Source: Alphaproteobacteria bacterium MarineAlpha3_Bin4 (GTDB lineage Bacteria; Pseudomonadota; Alphaproteobacteria; Rhodospirillales; Casp-alpha2). From it: a stretch of DNA of 6,152 bases. Location of the stretch: positions 1 through 6,152 of the forward strand of contig PTLJ01000103.1 of the NCBI GenBank assembly GCA_002938045.1. Direction: 5' to 3'. Position numbers and translations under genes: made by a program. Below are positions 1 through 5,805 of this stretch, piece by piece (position 1 is the stretch's first letter; each line of letters opens with the position of its first letter). The notes under the pieces were generated by a model. It was not told the DNA's origin, did no database searches, and saw only the letters and a program-made list of their open reading frames with translations.

Positions 1-67
1 CGGGGAAAGATGGAAACAATATTTTTGTTTTTTAATAACAATTTATCGGCATTTTCTGTGATAGAGA

Positions 68-97
68 TTGACGCCCTCGACGATGCGCGCATATGCT
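68..97 (+). promoter_or_regulatory. candidate sigma70-type promoter for the coiled-coil gene and zapA
   Basis: TTGACG (68-73) matches five of six bases of the -35 consensus. TATGCT (92-97), 18 bases further on, matches four of six of the -10 consensus. Transcription would begin near 104, which fits a coding start at TTG 115 or TTG 136 better than one at ATG 10. The AT-rich stretch just before it (10-60) also looks like upstream promoter DNA. This is a by-eye match only. Confidence 0.35.
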
Positions 98-135
98 GTG
101 CTTGCACTGCAATATTGACTAAGGGCCGTGCTCGA

Positions 136-384
136 TTGGTCAAGAAACCAGCCATACAGAAACCAGGTAAGGTCGAGCAAGCGCGGCTACGAGTCGAGGC
201 CGCCATTAAGCGGCTTGAAGCGTCCCTCACTGCTCGCGACGAGAGCACCGACGACGTAGCCGTTCTCAACGCCCGCATCCAATCGTTGCTAGAAGCCAAC
301 GCGACCCTTAGACAGAACAACCACGAGATCGGGGCCCGAATTGATTCCGCCATCGAACGCCTACGCTCGGCGATCGGAGGGTGA
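136..384 (+). CDS. small coiled-coil protein upstream of zapA (DUF4164-like)
   Basis: This is a short, highly charged protein of about 83 residues with no signal peptide or membrane segment. From about base 166 the product is Ala, Glu, Arg and Leu rich with a heptad pattern typical of a coiled coil, ending in DSAIERLRSAIGG. Alphaproteobacteria commonly carry such a protein (DUF4164 type) just before zapA, and gammaproteobacteria have an analogous small coiled-coil gene there. The start is uncertain. The frame is open back to ATG 10, but that would add an AT-rich, cysteine-containing leader unlike the family. I chose TTG 136, with AAGGG at 121-125 as a weak ribosome site; TTG 115 and GTG 58 are alternatives. 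The stop lies 4 bases before the zapA ATG, so the two genes are probably co-transcribed. A role with ZapA in division is inferred from position only. Confidence 0.6.
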   Translation: MVKKPAIQKPGKVEQARLRVEAAIKRLEASLTARDESTDDVAVLNARIQSLLEANATLRQNNHEIGARIDSAIERLRSAIGG

Positions 385-388
385 CCGC

Positions 389-724
389 ATGGGTCAGGTA
401 ACCGTCGAGATCAACGACCGAAAACGTCAGATTGCCTGCGATGACGGCCAGGAGGCGCATCTGAGGCGGCTCGGCAATTACATTGACAACCGGGTGAAGG
501 AGTTGGTCGCCGCCGTTGGTCAGATCAGTGACGCCCAACTTTTGGTCATGGTCTCGCTACTGATCGCCGACGAGCTTTCTGATGCCTATGCCGAATTGGA
601 AACCGCGCGCAGCAGCGACGAGGGTACAGCGGCGATCCTGTCGGCAGAAGAGACCCTGAGCGCCAACCTGGATAAACTGGCGTCGCGGATCGAAAACATT
701 GCCGAAAGCCTTGAACAGACTTAA
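389..724 (+). CDS. zapA: cell division protein ZapA
   Basis: The product is a 111-residue cytoplasmic protein. ZapA binds FtsZ and cross-links protofilaments to stabilise the Z ring. The N-terminal globular part (about residues 1-45) reads MGQVTVEINDRKRQIACDDG followed by the HLRRLGNYIDNRV segment typical of the family. A conserved helix follows (DAQLLVMVSLLIADELSDAY, about 52-71), then a C-terminal coiled coil (about 72-111) used for dimer and tetramer formation. I chose ATG 389 because GGAGG (376-380) lies 8 bases upstream and the protein then begins exactly at the family motif. An in-frame start at 341 would only add residues that overlap the previous gene. The length is normal for alphaproteobacteria. 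The 6S RNA gene begins about 10 bases after the stop, the order seen in many proteobacteria. Confidence 0.93.
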   Translation: MGQVTVEINDRKRQIACDDGQEAHLRRLGNYIDNRVKELVAAVGQISDAQLLVMVSLLIADELSDAYAELETARSSDEGTAAILSAEETLSANLDKLASRIENIAESLEQT

Positions 725-733
725 GTTCTAATT

Positions 734-896
734 GCGGGCGGTCACTGCTGGGTGCGTCAGGCCAATAATCCCTGGGGCCTAAAACGACCTTCCGGGAGCT
801 GTCCCTGCCTGACCTGTGGGTTAGGTATAACGGCGCCCACCTGCAACTGCAGGCCACGGAGGACTACTTGGACGACGGTCTTGCGGAGCCGCCCGC
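734..896 (+). ncRNA. ssrS: 6S RNA (SsrS), regulator of RNA polymerase
   Basis: This 214-base gap between zapA and the cyclo-ligase is where 6S RNA sits in many proteobacteria. GCGGGCGG (734-741) pairs perfectly with CCGCCCGC (889-896), closing a molecule of about 163 nt, the usual alphaproteobacterial size. A run of four T (898-901) follows, consistent with termination. Inside, GTGGG (816-820) pairs with CCCAC (836-840) to cap the long arm, and the central part, with CCTGGGGCCTAAAACGACC (771-789) on its 5' side, resembles alphaproteobacterial 6S RNAs. 6S RNA mimics an open promoter, sequesters sigma70 holoenzyme in stationary phase and is released by synthesis of a short product RNA. The ends are inferred from the closing stem. 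A weak promoter, TTGCCG (699-704) and TAAGTT (722-727), lies inside the end of zapA. Confidence 0.82.
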
Positions 897-938
897 GTTT
901 TCCCCACCTGGCGATTTCGACGATGGAGCCCTTGGCAC

Positions 939-1520
939 TTGTCCCTCGAACTAGAGAAGCGAGAGTTTCGGCGTTTGGCCAAGGCAGCCCGGATACGCGC
1001 CGCCGCCCCTCGGGGGGACGCAGCCGAGGCGTTGGCTCGCAATGTCCGGCAGGTCTTGGGTCAGCCGCTGCCGAGGGTGGTGTCGGGCTATCTCGCCATC
1101 GACGATGAGATCGACATCGGCCCGCTGATGTCTGGGCTCGATGCCGACGGCGCCGTCAACGTGCTGCCGGTGGTGGTGGCTAAGGATGCGGCCTTGGTGT
1201 TCCGCCATTGGCGACCCGGTGTGCCCCTTGAGGTTGGTCCCTGGAACACCCAACATCCGGGTCCCGACAGTGCCGAGGCGGTTCCCGACGTGCTGCTGGT
1301 GCCGATGCTGGCCTTCGACGGCGACGGCTATCGGATCGGCTGGGGCGGCGGCTTCTATGACCGCACCATCGCGACGCTCAGATCACAACGCCCAACGCTG
1401 GCGATCGGCGTCGCGTATAGTGGACAACGGGTGGACGCGGTGCCGCGCGGCGATCATGATCAGCCGCTCGATTGGGTGGTGACCGAGGAGGGCAGTCTTG
1501 AGATCGGCGGTGCGGAATGA
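939..1520 (+). CDS. fau: 5-formyltetrahydrofolate cyclo-ligase (5,10-methenyl-THF synthetase)
   Basis: This cytoplasmic enzyme converts 5-formyl-THF plus ATP to 5,10-methenyl-THF, returning stored folate to one-carbon metabolism. The product is 193 residues, the normal family length. The signature glycine-rich loop with its YDR end is clear at residues 126-142 (FDGDGYRIGWGGGFYDR). A basic N-terminal helix (KREFRRLAKAAR) precedes the Rossmann-like core, and VVSGYLAIDDEID (about 47-59) and DVLLVPMLAFD (about 117-127) are typical core strands. The start is TTG 939, with GGAG (925-928) ten bases upstream. ATG 923 is in another frame and cannot be used without a frameshift. The gene is also called ygfA. 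It follows 6S RNA, the classic ssrS-ygfA arrangement, and its stop overlaps the ymdB start as ATGA, so the two are likely translationally coupled. Confidence 0.93.
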   Translation: MSLELEKREFRRLAKAARIRAAAPRGDAAEALARNVRQVLGQPLPRVVSGYLAIDDEIDIGPLMSGLDADGAVNVLPVVVAKDAALVFRHWRPGVPLEVGPWNTQHPGPDSAEAVPDVLLVPMLAFDGDGYRIGWGGGFYDRTIATLRSQRPTLAIGVAYSGQRVDAVPRGDHDQPLDWVVTEEGSLEIGGAE

Positions 1521-2329
1521 GAATCCTGGTTTGCGGAGATGTTGTCGGTAAGAGCGGGCGTAAGGTGATCGCCGACCGGCTGCCGGAATTGCGCGCCCGC
1601 CTTGTGCTCGACTTTGTCGTCGTCAACGGCGAGAACGCTGCACACGGCTTCGGCATCACCGATAAAATCTGTGCCGCTTTCTACAATTCAGGCGCCGACG
1701 TTATCACCACTGGCAATCATGTCTGGGACCAGCGCGAAATCATGAACTATATCGACGGCGACGCGAAGCTGCTCAGGCCGATGAACTACCCGGTTGGCAC
1801 GCCGGGCAAGGGGGTCGGAATCTACGCCACGGCCAACGGACGGCGGTTGCTAGTCATCCACCCCATGTGCCGGCTGTTCATGGACCCACTCGACGATCCC
1901 TTCGCCGCAGTTCAGGCGGTGCTGGCGGAACACCGGCTTGGCGACGGCGTCGATGCCATCATCGTCGACGTCCACGGCGAGGCGACGAGCGAGAAACAGG
2001 CTATGGGCCACGTGCTCGACGGCCGTGTTTCGGCTGTCGTCGGCACCCATACACACGTACCAACGGCCGACGCCCAGGTGCTGCCGGGGGGCACCGCCTA
2101 CCAGACTGATATCGGCATGACCGGTGACTACGATTCGGTGATCGGCATGCAGAAGGAGGCAGCAATGGCACGCTTCACGACCAAGCTGCCGCAGGAGCGG
2201 CTGGAACCGGCCGATGGCGAGGCGACGCTATGCGCCGTCTTCATCGAGACCGACGACGCGACCGGCCTTGCCGAGAGGATCGCTCCGGTGCGCCTCGGCG
2301 GACGGTTGACCGAGGCGTGGCCGGAATAA
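1517..2329 (+). CDS. ymdB: YmdB family metallophosphoesterase (TIGR00282-type)
   Basis: This is a 270-residue cytoplasmic calcineurin-like phosphoesterase that binds two metal ions. The whole set of expected metal and catalytic residues is visible: D8 in CGDVVGK, E39 and N40 in VVNGENAAHG, N67 and H68 in TTGNHVWDQREI, H153 in VDVHGEATSEK, and H178 and H180 in VGTHTHVPTAD. The C-terminal family block GGTAYQTDIGMTGDYDSVIG is also present. Homologues such as Bacillus YmdB hydrolyse cyclic nucleotides including 2',3'-cAMP and influence RNA turnover and biofilm formation; the substrate in this organism is unknown. The length matches the family and no key residue is missing. ATG 1517 overlaps the cyclo-ligase stop by 4 bases. 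This gene ends the first operon, as nothing intact follows for about 530 bases. Confidence 0.92.
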   Translation: MRILVCGDVVGKSGRKVIADRLPELRARLVLDFVVVNGENAAHGFGITDKICAAFYNSGADVITTGNHVWDQREIMNYIDGDAKLLRPMNYPVGTPGKGVGIYATANGRRLLVIHPMCRLFMDPLDDPFAAVQAVLAEHRLGDGVDAIIVDVHGEATSEKQAMGHVLDGRVSAVVGTHTHVPTADAQVLPGGTAYQTDIGMTGDYDSVIGMQKEAAMARFTTKLPQERLEPADGEATLCAVFIETDDATGLAERIAPVRLGGRLTEAWPE

Positions 2330-2358
2330 CACCATCGCCAAGCCGACCTCGTTGAGGG

Positions 2359-2391
2359 AAAAAAGAACTTCCGGTCCTGCAAAAGGCAGGA
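2359..2391 (-). terminator. weak candidate terminator on the minus strand
   Basis: TCCTGC (2375-2380) and GCAGGA (2386-2391) form a 6-bp hairpin with a 5-base loop. Read on the minus strand it is followed, 7 bases later, by a T-rich tract complementary to 2359-2367, including six T in a row. The position just beyond the chemoreceptor remnant suggests it once ended that gene. The gap before the T tract makes it suboptimal. No T tract follows on the + strand. Confidence 0.3.
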
Positions 2392-2432
2392 GGGCGACAT
2401 AATGAGGCAAGACGTCGCCACCGCGCGGATCT

Positions 2433-2606
2433 GGCGTTACGAATGTTGGCGATAAAGTTGTCGGTCTTTCCTTGCAGAAGGTTGGCCTACTGCGACAACT
2501 CGTTGGCCGTGGTTCGCACCTGATCGGCGACCGATCCGGTCGCCGCGGCAGCCTCGTTGCTGGAGACGATGTTGTTGCTTACCTGCTCGGTATCGCTGAA
2601 CGCCCG
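2433..2606 (-). pseudogene. remnant of a methyl-accepting chemotaxis protein C-terminus
   Basis: Read on the minus strand from 2603 down to 2433, this gives about 57 codons resembling the last part of a chemoreceptor signalling domain. First comes DTEQVSNNIVSSNEAAAATG, then SVADQVRTTANELSQ, a TAG stop (2489-2487), and then ANLLQGKTDNFIANIRNA. Intact receptors typically read close to 'QEVSSNI..VNEAAAATG..ADQV..AA.ELS.QA..L...VD.FLA.IR.A', so the match runs through the stop and to the usual C-terminal end. The TAG falls one codon after CAG, where a Gln or Arg codon is usual. No receptor-like sequence continues upstream of about 2606, where composition turns AT-rich, so the sensory, membrane and most signalling parts are absent. 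The fragment cannot encode a working receptor. Assignment is by eye but the register is long and consistent. Confidence 0.75.
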
Positions 2607-2794
2607 TAAGTGATTTTTGACTTAGTGGGGGTCCTATAAGCGTATTCAATTTATGTGAATACTAATTCATGCATCTAACAAAAAATGTATTGTCACCGTG
2701 TCATCGTACCGTCTCCGAATATCGGCTATTGGCGTCTTTCAATTCGGCCCCATTGTTGCCATATTGCGCTGGCATCAAAGAGTACGGCGACGGT
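2607..2794. other. AT-rich intergenic stretch with no recognised gene
   Basis: Together with the pseudogene region this makes a gap of about 530 bases between ymdB and yebC. The stretch is visibly richer in A and T than its flanks, especially 2607-2690. The only open frame of any length begins at 2669 and runs into yebC in another frame, with no ribosome site or recognisable product. No tRNA-like fold or transposase fragment is visible. The only structured element seen is the palindrome at 2642-2662. Confidence 0.5.
2642..2662. repeat. perfect 7-bp inverted repeat with 7-base spacer
   Basis: GTATTCA (2642-2648) and TGAATAC (2656-2662) are exact reverse complements separated by ATTTATG. There is no T tract on either side, so it does not look like a terminator. 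The half-site spacing would suit a dimeric regulator, but no cognate regulator gene is in the window and the distance to the yebC start is about 195 bases. Function is unknown. Confidence 0.5.
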
Positions 2795-2812
2795 GCTTTC
2801 ACCTACTACATA

Positions 2813-2823
2813 TGGTATATAAC
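2813..2823 (+). promoter_or_regulatory. candidate extended -10 promoter for yebC-ruvCAB
   Basis: TGG (2813-2815) directly precedes TATATA (2816-2821), an extended -10 arrangement; the overlapping TATAAC (2818-2823) is a five-of-six match to the -10 consensus. No good -35 box lies at the right distance, which fits an extended -10 type. Transcription would start near 2828-2830, giving a leader of about 27 bases that carries GAGGG (2844-2848), 8 bases before the yebC ATG. Confidence 0.4.
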
Positions 2824-2856
2824 TCCCCAATTCTCGGAACATAGAGGGCCAACGGC

Positions 2857-3600
2857 ATGGCTGGCCATTCCAAATTCAAAAATATCATGCATCGCAAGGG
2901 ACGCCAGGATGCCAAGCGGGCAAAACTCTTTGCCAAGCTCGGCAAAGAGTTGATAGTCGCCGCGCGCGGGGGACCGGACCCGGAGTTCAACCCGAGACTC
3001 CGGCTTGCCGTCGCCAACGCGAAGGCCCAGAACATGCCCAACTCCGTTATAAACCGAGCGGTTCAGAAGGCGGTCGGCGGTGACGCGGCCGAATACGAGG
3101 AAATCCGGTATGAGGGTTATGGGCCGGGCGGCGTCGCCGTTATCGTCGAAACCCTTACGGACAACCGCAACCGCACCGCGTCGGAGATCCGTGGCGCGTT
3201 TACCAAGTTCGCCGGCAGCTTGGGTGAGACCGGCAGCGTCGCCTTTATGTTCGAGCGCGTCGGGCTGGTCGTCTACCCAGCCGCTACGGCGAGTGCCGAC
3301 GACATGTTTGAGGCGGCCTTGGAGGCTGGCGCGTTGGATGTGGAAAGCACCGACGGGAATCACGAGGTGACCTGCAATCCGGATGATTTCTCGTTGGTGC
3401 GCGATACGCTCGAGGAAGGATTCGGCAAGGCCGAGGATGCACACCTCGATTGGAAACCGCAGAACAGCGTTCCGGTCGACGAGGACACCGCCGGCACCCT
3501 GCTCCAACTTCTTGAGGTGCTTGAGGACAACGACGACGTGCAGCGTGTGGCAGCCAACTACGACATCTCCAACGATATCATGGAGCGGCTCAGCGCCTGA
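2857..3600 (+). CDS. yebC: YebC/PmpR family protein (TACO1-like)
   Basis: This 247-residue cytoplasmic protein is of the normal family length. It opens with the diagnostic block MAGHSKFKNIMHRKGRQDAK, followed by KLFAKLGKELIVAARGG, NPRLRLAVANAKAQNMP and YEGYGPGGVAVIVETLTDNRNRT split across residues 80-110. The second half keeps GSLGETGSVAFMFER and the acidic C-terminal domain. The family has long been labelled a transcriptional regulator, partly from PmpR studies; more recent work on YebC and mitochondrial TACO1 points to helping ribosomes through difficult proline-containing stretches. Which role applies here cannot be told from sequence. ATG 2857 has GAGGG 8 bases upstream. yebC directly preceding ruvC is a common bacterial arrangement, and the short gap to ruvC suggests one transcript. 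Confidence 0.95.
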   Translation: MAGHSKFKNIMHRKGRQDAKRAKLFAKLGKELIVAARGGPDPEFNPRLRLAVANAKAQNMPNSVINRAVQKAVGGDAAEYEEIRYEGYGPGGVAVIVETLTDNRNRTASEIRGAFTKFAGSLGETGSVAFMFERVGLVVYPAATASADDMFEAALEAGALDVESTDGNHEVTCNPDDFSLVRDTLEEGFGKAEDAHLDWKPQNSVPVDEDTAGTLLQLLEVLEDNDDVQRVAANYDISNDIMERLSA

Positions 3601-3632
3601 TCGGGGCGGACCGTGTGAGGACCGAAACAAAT

Positions 3633-4142
3633 ATGCCCATGCGACTGATCGGTATCGATCCAGGACTGCGCAACACCGGATGGGGGGTGATCGCCATCGA
3701 TGGCAATCGCCTCAGTCACGTCGCCGACGGCGTCGTTCGCACCGATTCGTCGCTGTCGCTGGCTGAACGCCTCGTTCAGTTGCACGACGGCCTCAGCGAG
3801 GTGATCTCACTCCACCGGCCTGACGAAGCGGCGGTCGAAGAGACCTTCGTCAACGTCAACGCGGCCTCGACCTTGAAGCTCGGTCAGGCTCGCGGCGTCG
3901 CTCTTCTGGTGCCGGCCGGGCAAGGGGTTCCGGTCCAGGAGTATCCACCCAACCTGATCAAGAAGACGGTTGTCGGCACCGGGCACGCGGCCAAGCAGCA
4001 GATCAAACTGATGGTCAAGACGCTGCTGCCCGGGTGCGCCGTTGAGACGACCGACGCCGCGGATGCCTTAGCGGTCGCCATCTGCCATGCTCACCACTGC
4101 ACCGCCACCGTTGTAGCGGCGCGCATGGAGGCGGCACAATGA
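3633..4142 (+). CDS. ruvC: crossover junction endodeoxyribonuclease RuvC
   Basis: RuvC is the dimeric, magnesium-dependent nuclease that nicks Holliday junctions symmetrically while bound to RuvAB. With the ATG 3633 start the product is 169 residues. All four catalytic acids are present: D9 in IGIDPGLRNTGWG, E69 in AAVEETFVN, and D141 and D144 in TTDAADALAVA. The family helix NAASTLKLGQARGVALL and the segment KKTVVGTGHAAKQQ are also intact. The start is a choice. GTG 3615 would add six residues with GGGG 8 bases upstream; ATG 3633 has AGGA (3618-3621) 11 bases upstream; ATG 3639 begins two codons before the first core strand. ATG 3633 suits the family N-terminus best. The stop overlaps the ruvA start as ATGA, implying coupled translation of resolvase and motor. 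Confidence 0.94.
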   Translation: MPMRLIGIDPGLRNTGWGVIAIDGNRLSHVADGVVRTDSSLSLAERLVQLHDGLSEVISLHRPDEAAVEETFVNVNAASTLKLGQARGVALLVPAGQGVPVQEYPPNLIKKTVVGTGHAAKQQIKLMVKTLLPGCAVETTDAADALAVAICHAHHCTATVVAARMEAAQ

Positions 4143-4759
4143 TCGCCAAGCTGAAGGGCATCGTCGACGGCGTGACCGAGGATTCGGCGGTCATCGACGT
4201 CGGCGGCGTTGGCTATCTGGTGTACTGTTCCGCCCGCACGCTGGGTCGGCTCGGCCGCGGTGAACCCGTCGCCCTCGAAATTGAGACCCACGTTCGCGAG
4301 GACCATATCCACCTATACGGCTTTGTCGATGCTGTCGAGCGCGATTGGTTCCAGCTCCTGACCACGGTCCAGGGCGTCGGCGCCCGCGTCGGTCTCGGCA
4401 TTCTTAGCGCGCTGGCGCCGGACCAGTTGACCCATGCGGTCGTTACCGGCGACAAAGGTGCGATCACTCAGGCGCCAGGCGTCGGCCCGAAGCTGGCGAC
4501 CCGAATCCTAAGCGAACTCAGGGACCGTGTCGGAGGCGTCGCGCTCGCCAGCATCGCAGGCCCAGCGGCGGCCGGGTCGTTGCTGGAAAAAAGCTCCGTC
4601 TCCGAAGCTGCTTCGGCGCTGGTCAATCTCGGTTATAACTCGTCCGAAGCCTTGGGCGCCGTCGCCCGCGCGGCGGCCAATCTTGGCGAGGATGCCGAGG
4701 TTGAAGCGCTGATCCGTGGCGGCCTCGGAGAACTGGCGCCAGCGGAGGCTAGGGGATGA
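4139..4759 (+). CDS. ruvA: Holliday junction branch migration protein RuvA
   Basis: RuvA is the tetrameric DNA-binding subunit that holds the four-way junction open and docks RuvB. The product is 206 residues, the normal length. An OB-fold domain occupies about residues 1-63 and carries the acidic pin E54-D55 in REDHIHLYGF. Two helix-hairpin-helix motifs follow, LLTTVQGVGARVGLGIL (about 73-89) and ITQAPGVGPKLATRIL (about 109-124). A flexible linker rich in Ala and Gly (about 131-152) leads to the RuvB-binding domain III, with VSEAASALVNLGYNSSEA at about 154-171. The first hairpin reads GVGAR rather than GVGPK, which I believe is usual in alphaproteobacteria. Start and stop each overlap a neighbour by 4 bases (ruvC before, ruvB after), so the three are tightly coupled. 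Confidence 0.96.
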   Translation: MIAKLKGIVDGVTEDSAVIDVGGVGYLVYCSARTLGRLGRGEPVALEIETHVREDHIHLYGFVDAVERDWFQLLTTVQGVGARVGLGILSALAPDQLTHAVVTGDKGAITQAPGVGPKLATRILSELRDRVGGVALASIAGPAAAGSLLEKSSVSEAASALVNLGYNSSEALGAVARAAANLGEDAEVEALIRGGLGELAPAEARG

Positions 4760-5805
4760 ACGATCAAGACCGCATGGTCGCGCCTGAGCCGGTGGCCGGG
4801 GAACGAGACACCGCTGACGTTGGCATCCGCCCGCAGAAGCTCGACGACTTCGTCGGCCAAGCCCAAGTCTGCAATAATCTACGTGTGTTTGTCGCCGCCG
4901 CCCAAAAGCGCGCCGAAGCCCTCGACCACGTGCTGTTCTACGGACCGCCGGGCCTTGGCAAGACGACGCTGGCGCAGATCACGGCGCGCGAGCTCGGGGT
5001 CGGGTTTCGCGCCACTTCGGGCCCGGTCATCGCCAAGGCCGGCGATTTGGCCGCAATCCTCACCAACCTGCAACCGCGCGACGTTCTTTTCATCGACGAG
5101 ATTCACCGTCTCCACGCGGTCGTCGAGGAAATACTTTATCCGGCCATGGAGGACCACCTGCTCGACTTGGTCATCGGAGAGGGGCCAGCGGCGCGCTCGG
5201 TGCGCATTGAGCTCGCGCCCTTCACCCTGATCGGCGCGACCACGCGCTCGGGCCTGATCACGGCGCCGTTGCGCGAGCGCTTCGGCATCCCGATGCGGGT
5301 CGTGTTCTACACGCCCGACGAGCTGGAGCGCATCGTCACGCGCGGTGCCGGACTGCTGGGCCTGGAGCTGACAGCCGACGGCGCGGCTGAGATCGCGCGC
5401 CGCGCGCGCGGCACGCCCCGGGTCGCCGGGCGGCTCCTCCGGCGAGTGCGCGACTTTGCCGCTATCGACGGATCGGGTGTCACCGATGCTGCCACCGCCG
5501 ACGCGGCGCTCAACCGTCTCGAGGTCGACGGCCGCGGCCTCGACGCCATGGATAGGCGCTATCTCGCTTTCATTGCCGACAAATACGGGGGAGGCCCGGT
5601 CGGCGTTGAGACTATCGCTGCGGCGCTGTCGGAACAACGCGACAGCATCGAGGAAGTGATAGAACCATATCTGATCCAGCAAGGCTTTCTGATGCGCACG
5701 CCGCGCGGCCGCGTCCTGGCCGCCGAGGCCTACAAGCATCTCGGGCTCAAGGCGCCGGACACTTTGGCCCAAATGGCACTGCTGGTGGAGGATGACGATG
5801 ACTGA
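4756..5805 (+). CDS. ruvB: Holliday junction branch migration ATPase RuvB
   Basis: RuvB is the hexameric AAA+ motor that pumps DNA through the RuvA-bound junction. The product is 349 residues, the normal length. Walker A is GPPGLGKT (63-70), Walker B is LFIDEIH with D114 and E115, sensor 1 lies in LIGATTRSG (about 157-165), and the arginine-finger segment is LRERFG (171-176). The sensor 2 segment is RGTPRVAGRLLRRVRDF (about 217-233), and the C-terminal winged-helix domain includes LDAMDRRYLAFIADKYGGG and IEPYLIQQGFLMRTPRGR. The N-terminal IRPQKLDDFVGQ block is typical. The tail ends in an acidic EDDDD run whose codons also hold GGAGG (5787-5791), the ribosome site for the next gene. ATG 4756 overlaps the ruvA stop as ATGA. 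Confidence 0.97.
   Translation: MNDQDRMVAPEPVAGERDTADVGIRPQKLDDFVGQAQVCNNLRVFVAAAQKRAEALDHVLFYGPPGLGKTTLAQITARELGVGFRATSGPVIAKAGDLAAILTNLQPRDVLFIDEIHRLHAVVEEILYPAMEDHLLDLVIGEGPAARSVRIELAPFTLIGATTRSGLITAPLRERFGIPMRVVFYTPDELERIVTRGAGLLGLELTADGAAEIARRARGTPRVAGRLLRRVRDFAAIDGSGVTDAATADAALNRLEVDGRGLDAMDRRYLAFIADKYGGGPVGVETIAAALSEQRDSIEEVIEPYLIQQGFLMRTPRGRVLAAEAYKHLGLKAPDTLAQMALLVEDDDD

Noticed and set aside
923..938. ATG 923 as the true cyclo-ligase start
   Set aside because: It is in a different frame from the enzyme; using it would need a frameshift, while TTG 939 already gives a normal-length protein.
752..1108. Plus-strand open frame across the 6S region and the start of the cyclo-ligase
   Set aside because: It covers a structured RNA and an out-of-frame part of a well-supported enzyme; composition and product are not protein-like.
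2525..2545. Perfect 9-bp inverted repeat CGGCGACCG-ATC-CGGTCGCCG
   Set aside because: It lies within the chemoreceptor relic and is explained by GC-rich codons for Ala-Thr-Gly-Ser-Val-Ala; no T tract follows on either strand.
2617..2640. TTGACT and TATAAG as a possible promoter
   Set aside because: The boxes are only 12 bases apart, too short for a sigma70 promoter, and no gene begins just downstream.
2437..2649. Minus-strand open frame of 70 codons in the ymdB-yebC gap
   Set aside because: It is in a different frame from the chemoreceptor-like reading; its Arg/Gln-rich product is a frame-shifted shadow of that relic.
2669..2953. Plus-strand open frame starting in the AT-rich gap and overlapping yebC
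   Set aside because: There is no ribosome site and no recognisable product, and it overlaps the first 97 bases of yebC in another frame.
2806..3630. Long minus-strand open frame of 274 codons opposite yebC
   Set aside because: It is the antisense shadow of yebC, a full-length conserved gene; there is no recognisable product and such shadows are expected in GC-rich DNA.
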